8,283 bases of DNA from an uncultured Roseburia sp. (GCA_945928585.1 CAMENQ010000089.1:1-8283); one strand, 5' to 3'; counted from the first letter of the stretch, positions 1 through 4,915 are shown. Made by a program: numbers and translations. The notes: a model not told the origin generated them from the sequence alone.

Positions 1-477
1 TGCAGCTATAATTATTCCCACCAGCACTAAAACAAGCACAACCGGAAGTACCACCTTAAGTACAAGCCATGATATTCCCCACAATGCTAAAAATATAATT
101 CCCACAACAGCTACGAGAACAAGAACCCCTATTATTTTCGCAATAAGCGGGTTTACTTTCTTTCCGTTTACGGTAAAACGAAAACTGCCGCTTCCATTTT
201 CGTAATCATATGAATTCCCTGTGCCGTCATCAGCTTTTCTTGTATCATATGTGGCATATGAGGACTCCGATGAAGTGTATCCTCCCCTGTCTATTATAGA
301 CTTTGCTATAAGTCTTGGATTTCCAAGTGCTTCTATCACATCCTGCTCACTTTTTCCCTTCCGTATCTCCTCATCAATATAATTGCTGTAATAACTTATA
401 TGCTCGTATGCACTTCTGTCGTCCATAGATTCCCTCAGTGCCTCTGAGAGCTTTTTCAAAAACTCCTGCTTGTCCAT
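1..477 (-). CDS. HAAS/DUF1700-type membrane protein, C-terminus cut by the window edge
   Basis: This open frame runs from an ATG at 477 to the left edge without a stop (159 codons seen). Residues 1-65 (MDKQEFLKKLSEALRE..., with ISYYSNYIDE and EALGNPRLIAKSII) match the short helical HAAS/DUF1700 domain, which ends in the characteristic LGxPxxIAxxI helix. A polar, Gly/Ser/Tyr-rich linker follows (about 66-108), then two closely spaced hydrophobic segments (about 111-133 and 136-159). The start is fixed by AGGGAGG at 487-493, nine bases upstream. In this family the gene is usually paired with a PadR-type regulator, and the protein is thought to act as a membrane-linked signalling partner. No PadR gene is visible upstream here, where only decayed sequence lies; it could be beyond the left edge. 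Family assignment is fairly firm; the role is unknown. Confidence 0.82.
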   Translation of the reverse strand, partial: MDKQEFLKKLSEALRESMDDRSAYEHISYYSNYIDEEIRKGKSEQDVIEALGNPRLIAKSIIDRGGYTSSESSYATYDTRKADDGTGNSYDYENGSGSFRFTVNGKKVNPLIAKIIGVLVLVAVVGIIFLALWGISWLVLKVVLPVVLVLVLVGIIIAA

Positions 478-530
478 TATGTCTAACCTCCCTGCTTAAA
501 TACTTTATTTAATATTGCCTTTCTCGTCAC

Positions 531-559
531 ACTGTAACATTTTTTATCAGTTTTTGCAA
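531..559 (-). promoter_or_regulatory. Sigma-A-type promoter of the HAAS/DUF1700 gene
   Basis: On the minus strand, TTGCAA (554-559) and TACAGT (531-536) are separated by 17 bases, with a TGn extension just before the -10. Transcription would start near 524, giving a leader of about 46 nt before the ATG at 477. The promoter means this gene does not depend on the decayed genes upstream. Confidence 0.6.
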
Positions 560-585
560 CAAATATAAGCATATTTCACTTTTCA

Positions 586-732
586 TCAATAAAATTTCTT
601 ATTGTCTCCGAAGCTTGTGCACATAATATTAAACCATCCGGTCGTGTACGGCACCACAGAAGCCCATTTTGAAGTTTCAGGTATCGTCGTGGCTAAACCG
701 TTACTTTTTATTTCATCCGGCTGTGTTGAATT
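586..732 (-). pseudogene. Unrecognised gene remnant, C-terminal tail of 48 codons without a start
   Basis: A stretch open for 48 codons after an in-frame TAA at 733-735 ends in TGA at 586-588. Its translation is protein-like (SKWASVVPYTTGWFNIM, then TSFGDNKKFY), with Trp, Tyr and Phe well spread. There is no upstream start codon or ribosome site; the only Met is internal, near residue 37. It lies between the HAAS gene promoter and the YibE/F remnant and fits neither frame. I do not recognise the family. It could be the surviving tail of a deleted gene, or chance, but the residue composition favours decayed coding sequence. Confidence 0.35.
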
Positions 733-737
733 TTACA

Positions 738-1066
738 TCAAGACTGAATTGTTCGTTTTTTTGACAATAATACTGCTGTAATAGACGCCACACACGGAAC
801 TGCCAAAAGAATTCCCAGACTTCCTGCTATGCCGCGAATTACCTCTATTGTTACAAAATCCGTATTCATAAGCTGTGTAAATGACACCTGATATGAATAA
901 ATTAATATCATCATATTTAGCGAAGAACCTGCGATTCCGTAATGGTATAGCCGTTCCATCCACTGTTTGCCACAGCCAGTGCCACGGCAAACAGCACCAG
1001 AAATAAAATAATTATAATTAAACGTATACAATTCTTTTTATTTAAGTGTTTTTTTAATATATTCAT
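738..1066 (-). pseudogene. YibE/F-like membrane protein remnant with internal deletion
   Basis: Two pieces of a membrane protein lie in different frames. An ATG at 1064-1066, preceded by AGGTG, opens 49 codons (MNILKKHLNKKNC, then a hydrophobic helix LIIIILFLVLFAVALAVA) ending in TAA at 917-919. The frame ending in TGA at 738-740 carries GSSLNMMILIYSYQ, TDFVTIEVIRGIAGSLG and a last hydrophobic helix ending VLLSKKR. That is how the C-terminus of YibE/F-family proteins normally looks (GSSL motif, then IEIIxGIxGSxG). The family is usually well over 300 residues, so several hundred codons between the pieces are missing; the junction lies at about 919-965. YibE/F proteins are multi-pass membrane proteins of uncertain function. 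The two ends could come from one gene or from the two neighbours of a yibE-yibF pair. Confidence 0.6.
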
Positions 1067-1093
1067 ATTTCACCTGCGTTTTTCTTCTAACGA

Positions 1094-1127
1094 CAATAGA
1101 AAGCCCGCCAAAACGTGCTTTCTATTG
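1094..1127. terminator. Terminator-like hairpin downstream of the surface-protein locus
   Basis: CAATAGAAAGC (1094-1104) and GCTTTCTATTG (1117-1127) form a perfect 11-bp stem around a 12-nt loop. The T-rich side (TTATTTTTTATTTATTTTT, about 1132-1150) is on the plus strand, so it is built to stop plus-strand transcription. It lies just past the 3' end of the minus-strand surface-protein locus, where it may act weakly or protect the 3' end. Confidence 0.5.
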
Positions 1128-1158
1128 CTTCTTATTTTTTATTTATTTTTATACGGAA

Positions 1159-1545
1159 TTAGTATGCTTTTCTTTTACGTACCGTATATATAACTGTAAC
1201 AGAGCAGGTCAGAAGGAGTGCAAAAAATCCTGCATATGGTGACTGGTCTGCTGTCTTTACAGTATCGTCAATTACTGCATCTTCATCAATAACAATCACA
1301 TAATCTGATGCGTGGGTAAACATTAATTTTGTCTCTCCATTTGCACCAATCTCAGTGGATGACTGTAATTCAAGTTTTCCGCTTTCTGTATTATAATAAT
1401 ACAATTTTGCGTTTTTGCCGCTGTTTTCTTCTCCTAAGTTCAGTATCAAATATGCATCAAGATTAAATAAACCGTCATGATTTAAGCTTAACTCAATAAA
1501 TGTCTTGCCATCTGCTGCTTCATTTACCAGCTTTTCCTCTTGCAA
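1159..1545 (-). CDS. Segment C: C-terminal surface domain and membrane tail of the broken surface protein
   Basis: This 128-codon frame can only start at a TTG and has no ribosome site, so it is a continuation rather than a gene of its own. Residues about 1-90 (FIELSLNHDGLFNLDAYL, NAKLYYYNTESGKLE, KLMFTHASDYVIVID) match the beta-rich domain that often precedes the anchor of clostridial surface proteins. The tail has TADQSP in the place of the usual TGDxSP motif, then a hydrophobic helix (about 105-122) and RKRKAY, an anchor-type C-terminus. The Gly of the motif is replaced by Ala, and there is no LPxTG. The stop is followed by the hairpin at 1094-1127. Confidence 0.6.
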   Translation of the reverse strand: MQEEKLVNEAADGKTFIELSLNHDGLFNLDAYLILNLGEENSGKNAKLYYYNTESGKLELQSSTEIGANGETKLMFTHASDYVIVIDEDAVIDDTVKTADQSPYAGFFALLLTCSVTVIYTVRKRKAY

Positions 1546-2695
1546 AATTAATTACTTCCTTAGGCACTATTGTATAATTATGCAATACTGCTGTAATATT
1601 TCCATCATCTGCAATTGTGTTAAACAAATCTATTACCTTATCCCAGCCGGTATTTTCATTAATATCAACTGTAGTATCAGCAGATACCTGACCGTTATTG
1701 TCGGAAGCAGTGCCATTGACGGAATCGCCGTTATTTCCGTTTCCGGCATTTCCGTTGTTTCCGTTATCACCTGTGTTTCCGCTTCCTGTATTTCCGTTAC
1801 CACCTGTGCTGCCGTTTCCGGTATTTTCGTTATCTTCTGTGTTTCCATTTCCGGTATTATTTCCTGAATTGTCATTATCTTCATCTTCTGAAAGAAGTAC
1901 GATTTCTGCACAGTCTCTCACACGAAGAACAGCAACAGATTCATCTGAGTTTCCTTCAGGATGCATATACAGTAGTCCCACTGCACTAACAGGGCTGCCT
2001 TCCTTTACTATTGAAGCCAGTTCATTTTTTCCTGTGACAGAAGAAAAGATATAACCGTCAATAAATACCTTTGCCTCATTTCCATTTTCATCCAATACAA
2101 CAAACTGTGCCAGAGTTCCGTCAGAGTTATACGCAAGTGAACCGTTCTTCACAGTGCCCTGCACCTTAATAAGCCTGCCACCATTTGTTTCGTAATCCAT
2201 AGCGTCTGCACAGGACATAAGCTCAGGCTCATATACATATGGCTTCTCGTCCAAAATCGTATAATCCATAACCTTAAGTTCCAAATCGCCCTGATAATCA
2301 GCCAGATAACCGATAATTTCTATCTTTGTACCTATTTCAAGGCCGCCCTCTGAATATGGGAAAATGTCTAATCCGCCTGTCTCGTCCTGTATATAAATAC
2401 AGTCAAAGAAGGTGTTTTCCTCTATGGCTGTACCTGAGGTTACATAACCCTGTACTCGGTATACGTCTCCTCTGTTACCTTCATTACCGGCCTGACGAAC
2501 CTCTGAAATTGTGCTTACAGGCAATTCTACTTTAACCGCATCAAGGATATTCTCTGCAATAGTACGGTTTGCATAAGGAAGTGCATAATCATCCACATCA
2601 GCATCCACCTCAAAGTCAGAAAGGAATACACCGCCTGCTGAAAAAATTGTACCACCGTAAACAGTCTCCTCACACCCATGTGCCTTTCCCTGCAT
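1520..2695 (-). CDS. Segment B: OB-fold region and Asn/Gly-rich linker of the broken surface protein
   Basis: The frame has 391 codons, but the ATG at 2695 arises inside the preceding segment out of frame and has no convincing ribosome site. Residues 12-30 (VYGGTIFSAGGVFLSDFEV) look like the end of the amidotransferase-like region. Residues about 55-150 (VYRVQGYVTSGTAIE, FDCIYIQDETGGLDIFP, GTKIEIIGYLADYQGDLEL) are typical of an extracellular OB-fold nucleic-acid-binding-like domain, and 155-268 resembles a second such region. Residues 270-336 are almost only Asn, Gly, Thr, Ser, Asp and Glu, a flexible spacer. The end (WDKVIDLFNTIADDG, VPKEVINFARGKAGK) begins a surface domain and stops at a frame change near 1520-1545. 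Confidence 0.6.
   Translation of the reverse strand: MQGKAHGCEETVYGGTIFSAGGVFLSDFEVDADVDDYALPYANRTIAENILDAVKVELPVSTISEVRQAGNEGNRGDVYRVQGYVTSGTAIEENTFFDCIYIQDETGGLDIFPYSEGGLEIGTKIEIIGYLADYQGDLELKVMDYTILDEKPYVYEPELMSCADAMDYETNGGRLIKVQGTVKNGSLAYNSDGTLAQFVVLDENGNEAKVFIDGYIFSSVTGKNELASIVKEGSPVSAVGLLYMHPEGNSDESVAVLRVRDCAEIVLLSEDEDNDNSGNNTGNGNTEDNENTGNGSTGGNGNTGSGNTGDNGNNGNAGNGNNGDSVNGTASDNNGQVSADTTVDINENTGWDKVIDLFNTIADDGNITAVLHNYTIVPKEVINFARGKAGK
1690..1876 (-). repeat. Imperfect short tandem repeats encoding an Asn/Gly/Thr linker
   Basis: Degenerate copies of short units such as GGAAACACAGG/TAACGGAAAT (minus strand) run through this stretch and encode variations of NTGNGN and NNGNAGNG. Such tracts vary in copy number by slippage and make a flexible stalk in surface proteins. 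No further function is seen. Confidence 0.65.
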
Positions 2696-3818
2696 TTACC
2701 GTACAGCCTGAATACTGACTGTAAACCTGACCATCCACAATACCGGATGTCCATGATGAATCAGTGTTAAATACAGACGGATAGAGACGATAGAACTGTC
2801 CTCCGTTTGACCGGGCATCATATGCTTCATCATCATTAATGCTCAAGGTAGAGCCAATAGCTTCTAACAGCTTATTAATCTGTACACTGCTGTGAAGTTC
2901 ATCATCACTTCTGCTGTCCTGGTAGTCTGCCAGTCCGCATACAATGACGCTGCCGCCGCCTTCTACATAGCTTTTAACAAGTTCAATAAAGCTATCCTCA
3001 AAGGTACTTGGTATATAATCGCCTGCATTGGCAGTTCCGCTTTTCTTTGCCGGAGCAGAAATAACCAGCAATGCACAATCCTCCAGGATTTCTTCAGTAA
3101 TCTCGTCTGTCACAACAGATACCTCTACAGACTTACCTGCTGCGATTGATGTAAAGTTACCCATATTGTCACCATAATAACCGGTTACATAATCATTGTA
3201 ATGGGTGCCGTCAACCACTACTTTTGTCACCATTTCAGCTGATACATAATCAATCTGAAGTACATCCTGATAAACCTTTGTTACACCATTTAAAGTTCCT
3301 GTTACTACAGCATAAATATTAGTAGCTCCAAGACCGTCATAGGTATAAGGGAATGTATAGGAAGCTGTATCCATTGCTCCTATTTTAGTCAAATCTGTCA
3401 GATTTGCTGTATGAATTGTTTTTCCGTCAATAGTAAATTCTATGCTGTCAATATTAAAATCTTTCTTTTCGTTATTATATAAATCCAGTGTCAGGTTTAA
3501 TTCCTGATTCTGAACAGCAAGCGTTGCATCTGTGGTGAAATCAGATATTCCCACTGCCTCAACAGTTCCAACCCATACTGGAGCAGTAACTGCAATATCT
3601 CCATCTGCTTCAGTAACCTTTATGTAATAGTAAGAGTAATCAGCTCCCACCGTAAATGTAATTGTATCCTCATTGCTGCTTACATTCTGTGATGCAATAC
3701 TGTAACCGCCATTAACAATAACCTCAACCTTTCCAATAGAACTGTCAGTAGGATCCGACAGCTTAACAGAAAGATTTACCGTATCTTCTACGTCATCCTC
3801 TGTCAGAATTGTACCCAT
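2670..3818 (-). CDS. Segment A: post-metallohydrolase Ig-like and amidotransferase-like region of the broken surface protein
   Basis: The frame has 382 codons. The beginning, MGTILTEDDVEDTVNLSVKL, then IGKVEVIVNGG and SYYYIKVTEADGDIAVTAPVW, is what directly follows the PHP-type metallohydrolase domain in CehA/McbA-family secreted proteins, where the MGT is internal. The ATG is therefore probably not a native start, although AGGA lies six bases before it, and a TAA stands in frame at 3834-3836. Residues about 80-200 look like a second Ig-like domain. Residues 200-345 (YNDYVTGYYGDNMGNF, LLVISAPAKKSG, YVEGGGSVIVCGLADY) resemble a glutamine-amidotransferase/DUF4350-like fold. It ends at GKGTWV with a TGA where the frame breaks. 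Confidence 0.65.
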   Translation of the reverse strand: MGTILTEDDVEDTVNLSVKLSDPTDSSIGKVEVIVNGGYSIASQNVSSNEDTITFTVGADYSYYYIKVTEADGDIAVTAPVWVGTVEAVGISDFTTDATLAVQNQELNLTLDLYNNEKKDFNIDSIEFTIDGKTIHTANLTDLTKIGAMDTASYTFPYTYDGLGATNIYAVVTGTLNGVTKVYQDVLQIDYVSAEMVTKVVVDGTHYNDYVTGYYGDNMGNFTSIAAGKSVEVSVVTDEITEEILEDCALLVISAPAKKSGTANAGDYIPSTFEDSFIELVKSYVEGGGSVIVCGLADYQDSRSDDELHSSVQINKLLEAIGSTLSINDDEAYDARSNGGQFYRLYPSVFNTDSSWTSGIVDGQVYSQYSGCTVNAGKGTWV

Positions 3819-3833
3819 TGTATATCCTGATTG

Positions 3834-3956
3834 TTAGTCGGTGCCACATGCCAGCCCTCTTGTATACAAAGTTCCCTGTGGCAATCCCCATTTGTTAGCG
3901 GTGGTTAGCTTCTTCCTGTTTCGGATTCGTGCAAAAATGAACTTGTATAACTGCAT
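3834..3956 (-). CDS. Possible 40-codon ORF between the surface-protein remnant and the toxin gene
   Basis: ATG at 3954-3956 opens 40 codons (MQLYKFIFARIRNRKKLTTA, then NKWGLPQGTLYTRGLACGTD) to TAA at 3834-3836. No ribosome site precedes the ATG. The frame is the same as that of surface-protein segment A, which resumes five codons after the stop. It may be chance, part of the DNA that arrived with the toxin cassette, or a decayed coding sequence; I cannot decide which. Codon choice (AGG, CTA, ACC) is unlike that of the surface protein. Confidence 0.2.
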   Translation of the reverse strand: MQLYKFIFARIRNRKKLTTANKWGLPQGTLYTRGLACGTD

Positions 3957-3987
3957 AGAAAGAAACGGATGCGTTTCCGATATTTGA

Positions 3988-4014
3988 TGCCCTCTAGTCT
4001 TACGAAGGAGGGTG
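3988..4014 (+). promoter_or_regulatory. Possible hairpin masking the toxin ribosome-binding site
   Basis: TGCCCTC (3988-3994) can pair with GAGGGTG (4008-4014), including two G-U pairs, around a 13-nt loop. The second arm is part of the very strong ribosome site AAGGAGGGTGAT (4005-4016), so folding would hide it. Masked ribosome sites are common in type I toxin mRNAs; here it is a prediction from pairing only. Confidence 0.4.
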
Positions 4015-4021
4015 ATGTCCT

Positions 4022-4108
4022 ATGAACACAATGGAAGTACTTACTTTATTGCTGGTTATATTTGCGGCACTGTCTTACATAGATAATCGTTATAATAAAA
4101 AGAAATAG
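4022..4108 (+). CDS. Small holin-like membrane toxin peptide (predicted type I toxin)
   Basis: ATG at 4022 opens 28 codons ending in TAG. The peptide begins MNTMEVLTLLLVIF, has one hydrophobic helix (about residues 5-19), then a polar basic end (SYIDNRYNKKK). This is the build of the Hol_Tox 'putative holin-like toxin' peptides of Firmicutes, which insert in the cytoplasmic membrane and depolarise it. AAGGAGGGTGAT, ten bases before the start, is almost fully complementary to 16S rRNA, far stronger than a spurious ORF would have. A terminator follows at 4212-4239, and an antisense RNA gene overlaps the 3' end, so the arrangement is like TxpA/RatA. A weak candidate -10, TATAAC, lies at 3946-3951 without a good -35. 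It could also be a bona fide small membrane peptide with another role, but the context argues for a toxin. Confidence 0.75.
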   Translation: MNTMEVLTLLLVIFAALSYIDNRYNKKK

Positions 4109-4193
4109 CATCCCGCCCTGAGAAGTTGGATACTATCTCTTAATTGAATAGATTAACTGAGGGCAATCGGATAACACATCCGATAACCTTTCT
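4096..4193 (-). ncRNA. Predicted antisense antitoxin RNA (about 97 nt)
   Basis: A consensus minus-strand promoter at 4200-4228 should start transcription near 4193, and a terminator stops it near 4097. The RNA would be complementary to the toxin mRNA from its last codons and stop (4097-4108) through most of the 3' UTR. It contains a stem-loop ATCGGAT/ATCCGAT (4166-4172 with 4178-4184, five-base loop) suited to initiating a loop-loop contact, because the toxin mRNA carries the same hairpin in complement. Convergent genes overlapping at their 3' ends are known for TxpA/RatA-type modules. The ends are estimates from promoter and terminator only. Confidence 0.62.
4105..4136 (-). terminator. Terminator of the antisense RNA
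   Basis: On the minus strand ATAGTATCC (from 4136) pairs with GGATGCTAT (to 4105), followed by TTCTTTTTATT. The stem contains one G-U pair in the minus-strand RNA, but the same position is a C-A mismatch in the plus-strand RNA. The hairpin is therefore better formed in the antisense transcript, and the U tract is on that strand too. Confidence 0.6.
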
Positions 4194-4199
4194 AAGTAG

Positions 4200-4228
4200 A
4201 TTATACACTGAGAGACTTGAGAAATCAA
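4200..4228 (-). promoter_or_regulatory. Consensus promoter of the antisense RNA, embedded in the toxin terminator
   Basis: TTGATT (4223-4228) and TATAAT (4200-4205) lie 17 bases apart on the minus strand: a perfect -10 and a five-of-six -35. The -35 and most of the spacer coincide with the stem-loop of the toxin gene's terminator. Such a strong promoter and a strong ribosome site on the facing toxin mRNA fit a constitutively made, short-lived antitoxin RNA. Confidence 0.75.
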
Positions 4229-4239
4229 GTCTCTTTTTT
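4212..4239 (+). terminator. Intrinsic terminator of the toxin gene
   Basis: GAGACTTGA (4212-4220) pairs with TCAAGTCTC (4225-4233), closing a GAAA tetraloop, followed by six T (4234-4239). This would give a toxin mRNA with a 3' UTR of about 130 nt, fully covered at its proximal part by the antisense RNA. Confidence 0.85.
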
Positions 4240-4307
4240 ACATCCTTAACCTTCAGGTATCAGTTTATGTTCACGCATACTGAAATATACATATCCGTCA
4301 CCATCTT

Positions 4308-4370
4308 CAGCGTTTCTTCGGTGCTTATAAATTCGCATTTGCGAATTTTTTGTTGCACTATTTTACGCTG
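4308..4370. repeat. Nested inverted repeat with a terminator-like core
   Basis: Three nested pairs share one centre: CAGCG (4308-4312) with CGCTG (4366-4370), GTGC (4321-4324) with GCAC (4355-4358), and AAATTCGC (4329-4336) with GCGAATTT (4341-4348) around ATTT. The core is followed on the plus strand by a T run to 4351. It could be a second plus-strand terminator behind the toxin, or a small palindromic repeat element. No gene is seen in 4240-4395. Confidence 0.4.
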
Positions 4371-4395
4371 TTGCTTTAGGAATTTCCTATTATAT

Positions 4396-4433
4396 AAAAA
4401 AATCGCCAGACCTCTTGTAATTAAAGGTCTGGC
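4396..4433 (-). terminator. Terminator of the tRNA-Arg transcript
   Basis: GCCAGACCT (4405-4413) and AGGTCTGGC (4425-4433) form a perfect 9-bp stem with an 11-nt loop. Read on the minus strand, the stem is followed by GATTTTTTT, a clear U tract, only 16 bases past the tRNA 3' end. Confidence 0.8.
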
Positions 4434-4448
4434 AAATTTTCATATAAA

Positions 4449-4522
4449 CGTGCGTGAGAGGATTCGAACCCCCGACACCTTGGTCCGTAGCCAAGTGCTC
4501 TATCCAGCTGAGCTACACACAC
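4449..4522 (-). tRNA. tRNA-Arg (anticodon ACG)
   Basis: The minus strand folds as a complete cloverleaf. The acceptor GTGTGTG pairs with CACGCAC (one G-U), the D arm is GCTC-AGCTGGATA-GAGC, and the anticodon arm is CTTGG-CTACGGA-CCAAG with ACG at positions 34-36. A five-base variable loop and a T arm with loop TTCGAAT follow; the discriminator is G, as usual for Arg. CCA is not encoded. ACG is normally deaminated to ICG and reads CGU, CGC and CGA. The tRNA stands alone between its own promoter and terminator. Confidence 0.95.
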
Positions 4523-4569
4523 ATATTTATTTTGCTGTCCTTATTAAATGATTTTTAGACAACAAAATC

Positions 4570-4598
4570 ATTTTACTTACTTTCACGGAAATTGTCAA
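4570..4598 (-). promoter_or_regulatory. Promoter of tRNA-Arg
   Basis: TTGACA (4593-4598) and TAAAAT (4570-4575) are 17 bases apart on the minus strand; transcription would start near 4563, about 40 nt before the tRNA. An inverted repeat AAATGATTTT (4546-4555)/AAAATCATTT (4564-4573) covers the start point and touches the -10. It may fold in the 5' leader of the precursor. Confidence 0.8.
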
Positions 4599-4639
4599 GT
4601 AGTTTATGAATTTATTTATTATTTTATTTAAATTTTTTC

Positions 4640-4668
4640 TTGACAACATTTTCTTCACCCTGTATACT
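4640..4668 (+). promoter_or_regulatory. Promoter of the thiWM operon
   Basis: TTGACA (4640-4645), a perfect -35, is 17 bases from TATACT (4663-4668). Transcription would start near 4675, right at the first arm of the leader's long hairpin. The 41 bases between this -35 and the divergent tRNA -35 are almost only A and T and may serve both as an UP-type element. Such a strong promoter fits control by premature termination in the leader. Confidence 0.85.
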
Positions 4669-4673
4669 CAACC

Positions 4674-4818
4674 ATAAGTAAATAACGTCCCAAATAGAGG
4701 GGGAGCGCCCTAGATTTGGATTTACTTATCTTATAGCGATGGGAGTCAGTGTTGCTGATTGAGAGGATGCCTTAAGCATCGACCGCAGGAAATCAAAAAA
4801 CAGATTAAGCCTTGTTAT
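4674..4818 (+). ncRNA. Structured 5' leader of thiWM, riboswitch candidate of unassigned class
   Basis: The leader opens with a long hairpin: ATAAGTAAAT (4674-4683) pairs with ATTTACTTAT (4720-4729), and CCAAAT (4690-4695) with ATTTGG (4714-4719), leaving a six-base one-sided bulge AACGTC. AGGG (4698-4701) then pairs with CCCT (4708-4711) over facing AG/AG mismatches. GATGGG and two small hairpins follow: AGTCAG/CTGATT (4744-4749 with 4755-4760) and GATGC/GCATC (4766-4770 with 4776-4780), separated by GAGAG and followed by GACCGCAGG. After an A run, AAGCCTTGTTAT (4807-4818) can capture the terminator arm downstream. Expected for thiW would be a TPP riboswitch, but its conserved CUGAGA and CCUGAUCUGG...CCAGCG blocks are not found in their order. 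I know no class that fits. Confidence 0.55.
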
Positions 4819-4885
4819 CATTTTGGATATGCCTCTGCATTTCTACAGTGATTTTCACTATAGGATAAGTATATATTCGATACAT

Positions 4886-4915
4886 ATACCAAGGCTTTAT
4901 GTCTGGTATTTTTTT
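4886..4915 (+). terminator. Leader terminator of thiWM with competing antiterminator
   Basis: ATACCA (4886-4891) pairs with TGGTAT (4904-4909), extendable inward by GGC/GTC with one bulged A, and runs into seven T (4909-4915). Its left side, ATACCAAGGCTT (4886-4897), is complementary at 11 of 12 positions to AAGCCTTGTTAT (4807-4818) in the leader. That pairing would stop the terminator from forming. It sits 22 bases before the thiW ribosome site, so premature termination would shut the operon off. Confidence 0.7.

Larger units (their letters stand above)
1159..3818 (-). pseudogene. Decayed secreted surface protein (C-terminal part of a CehA/McbA-like multidomain protein)
   Basis: Three open segments in three frames (2670-3818, 1520-2695, 1159-1545) read in order like one large extracellular protein: Ig-like domain after a lost metallohydrolase domain, a glutamine-amidotransferase-like/DUF4350-like region, OB-fold region, Asn/Gly linker, surface domain and membrane tail. 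No segment has a signal peptide and the 5' end is missing. At both internal breaks the text jumps, as if sequence had been deleted with loss of frame: GKGTWV to YGGTIF near 2680, and VPKEVINFARGKAG to the later LVNEAADGKTF near 1530. The reading as one gene is inference from domain order. Sequencing or assembly error is an alternative for the frame changes but would not restore the missing parts. Confidence 0.7.

Noticed and set aside
1698..2054. A Pro/Phe/Leu-rich plus-strand ORF
   Set aside because: It is the complementary-strand reading of the Asn/Gly linker repeats in the surface protein.
1520..2695. Programmed frameshifting or phase variation as an explanation for the broken surface protein
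   Set aside because: No slippery heptamer or long homopolymer was seen at the two breaks, and protein text is missing at both, so deletion fits better.
4144..4551. A 135-codon plus-strand ORF
   Set aside because: It runs across the toxin terminator, the nested palindrome and the complement of the tRNA-Arg gene; it has no ribosome site and no family features.
4700..4795. A canonical TPP riboswitch in front of thiW
   Set aside because: There are look-alike fragments (GATTTGGAT with AGCGATGGGA, and CTGATTGAGAGGATGC...GCATCGACC), but they stand in the wrong order. The conserved CCUGAUCUGG/CCAGCG block is absent, and the first fragment is used up as one arm of a long perfect hairpin.
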